The notes under the pieces are model-generated. The model saw only the letters and a list, made by a program, of their open reading frames with translations, ran no database searches and had not been told where the DNA came from. This document shows positions 24,320 through 24,474 of a stretch of 24,474 nucleotides of DNA, piece by piece. This DNA comes from CAYUNT01 sp964446285 (lineage in GTDB: Bacteria; Sumerlaeota; Sumerlaeia; SLMS01; CAYUNT01): the NCBI GenBank assembly GCA_964446285.1, contig CAYUNT010000051.1, positions 1-24,474 on the forward strand. The letters are read 5' to 3'. Position 1 is the first letter of the stretch. Every line of letters starts with the position of its first letter. The translations under genes and the position numbers were made by a program.

Positions 24320-24474
24320 TGGAGGCGATTTGGAAAGGCAATGCAAATAAATACAGCGCGGGCTTTGAAATGCGCGGTCTATTGAAAATACAGGAAGCGG
24401 GGAAGAAGCCAGTTACCCTGGTTATACCAATTTCCCGTAATTCTGTTCCCTGAATTTGCTCTGAAGGAGCAAAA

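Larger units (their letters stand above)
23888..24474. other. Repeat-rich intergenic region at the window edge
   Basis: No gene is supported here. It contains two palindromic elements described separately. The DUF1015 promoter must lie here; a minus-strand TATATT (complement of 23905-23910) is a possible -10 box, but no good -35 box precedes it. At the far end AAGGAG occurs at 24464-24469, five bases before the window ends, in the right position to serve a plus-strand gene starting just outside. Confidence 0.55.

Noticed and set aside
23914..24453. A 179-codon plus-strand frame through the palindromic repeats
   Set aside because: Its repeated peptide patterns come from the inverted repeats; no domain or start signal supports it.

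Overview
The window is a GC-rich bacterial chromosome segment (roughly 55-60% GC by eye) with mostly housekeeping genes and some accessory content. I see no rRNA, tRNA, CRISPR array, transposase or phage gene. The organism cannot be named from this sequence. The clues are an exported FAD oxidoreductase ending in a golvesin/xanthan-lyase-like domain, an infB gene outside the usual nusA operon, and intergenic repeats of kinds I associate with uncultured PVC-like and neighbouring phyla. These repeats are nonamers of the GTCCCATAC type, GTTGTGA heptamers, and a palindrome whose spurious translation contains HGQDACA. My guess is a Lentisphaerae/Kiritimatiellota/Sumerlaeota/Hydrogenedentota-like bacterium, with low confidence.

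Layout. Positions 1-7527 hold a tandem double-receiver response regulator (+), infB for translation initiation factor IF-2 (-), and a soluble GAF hybrid histidine kinase with two receivers and an HPt domain (+). Facing the kinase is a large exported FAD oxidoreductase gene (7551-10163, -). After a 0.7 kb divergent gap comes an AspT/YidE/YbjL-type transporter (10860-12512, +) with a clear intrinsic terminator. Then follows a complete pyruvate dehydrogenase operon, aceE-aceF-lpd (12780-18521, +), and a small NADPH-dependent FMN reductase. From the right edge a minus-strand gene string runs leftward: DUF1015 protein, rarA (4-base start/stop overlap), a ChrB C-terminal-domain protein, and an MFS transporter. 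The rightmost ~570 bases hold two adjacent palindromic, MITE-like repeats.

How the genes work together. AceE, AceF and Lpd would convert pyruvate to acetyl-CoA, with the E1 of the homodimeric type. The hybrid kinase and the double-receiver protein have the parts of a multistep phosphorelay, but their pairing is inferred from proximity only. ChrB-domain protein and MFS transporter, 12 bases apart, look like a small resistance or efflux unit. I found no clearly new multi-gene system. The least explained items are the double-receiver protein whose duplication extends past the receiver fold, the infB leader hairpin, the DUF1015-rarA coupling, and the repeat families.
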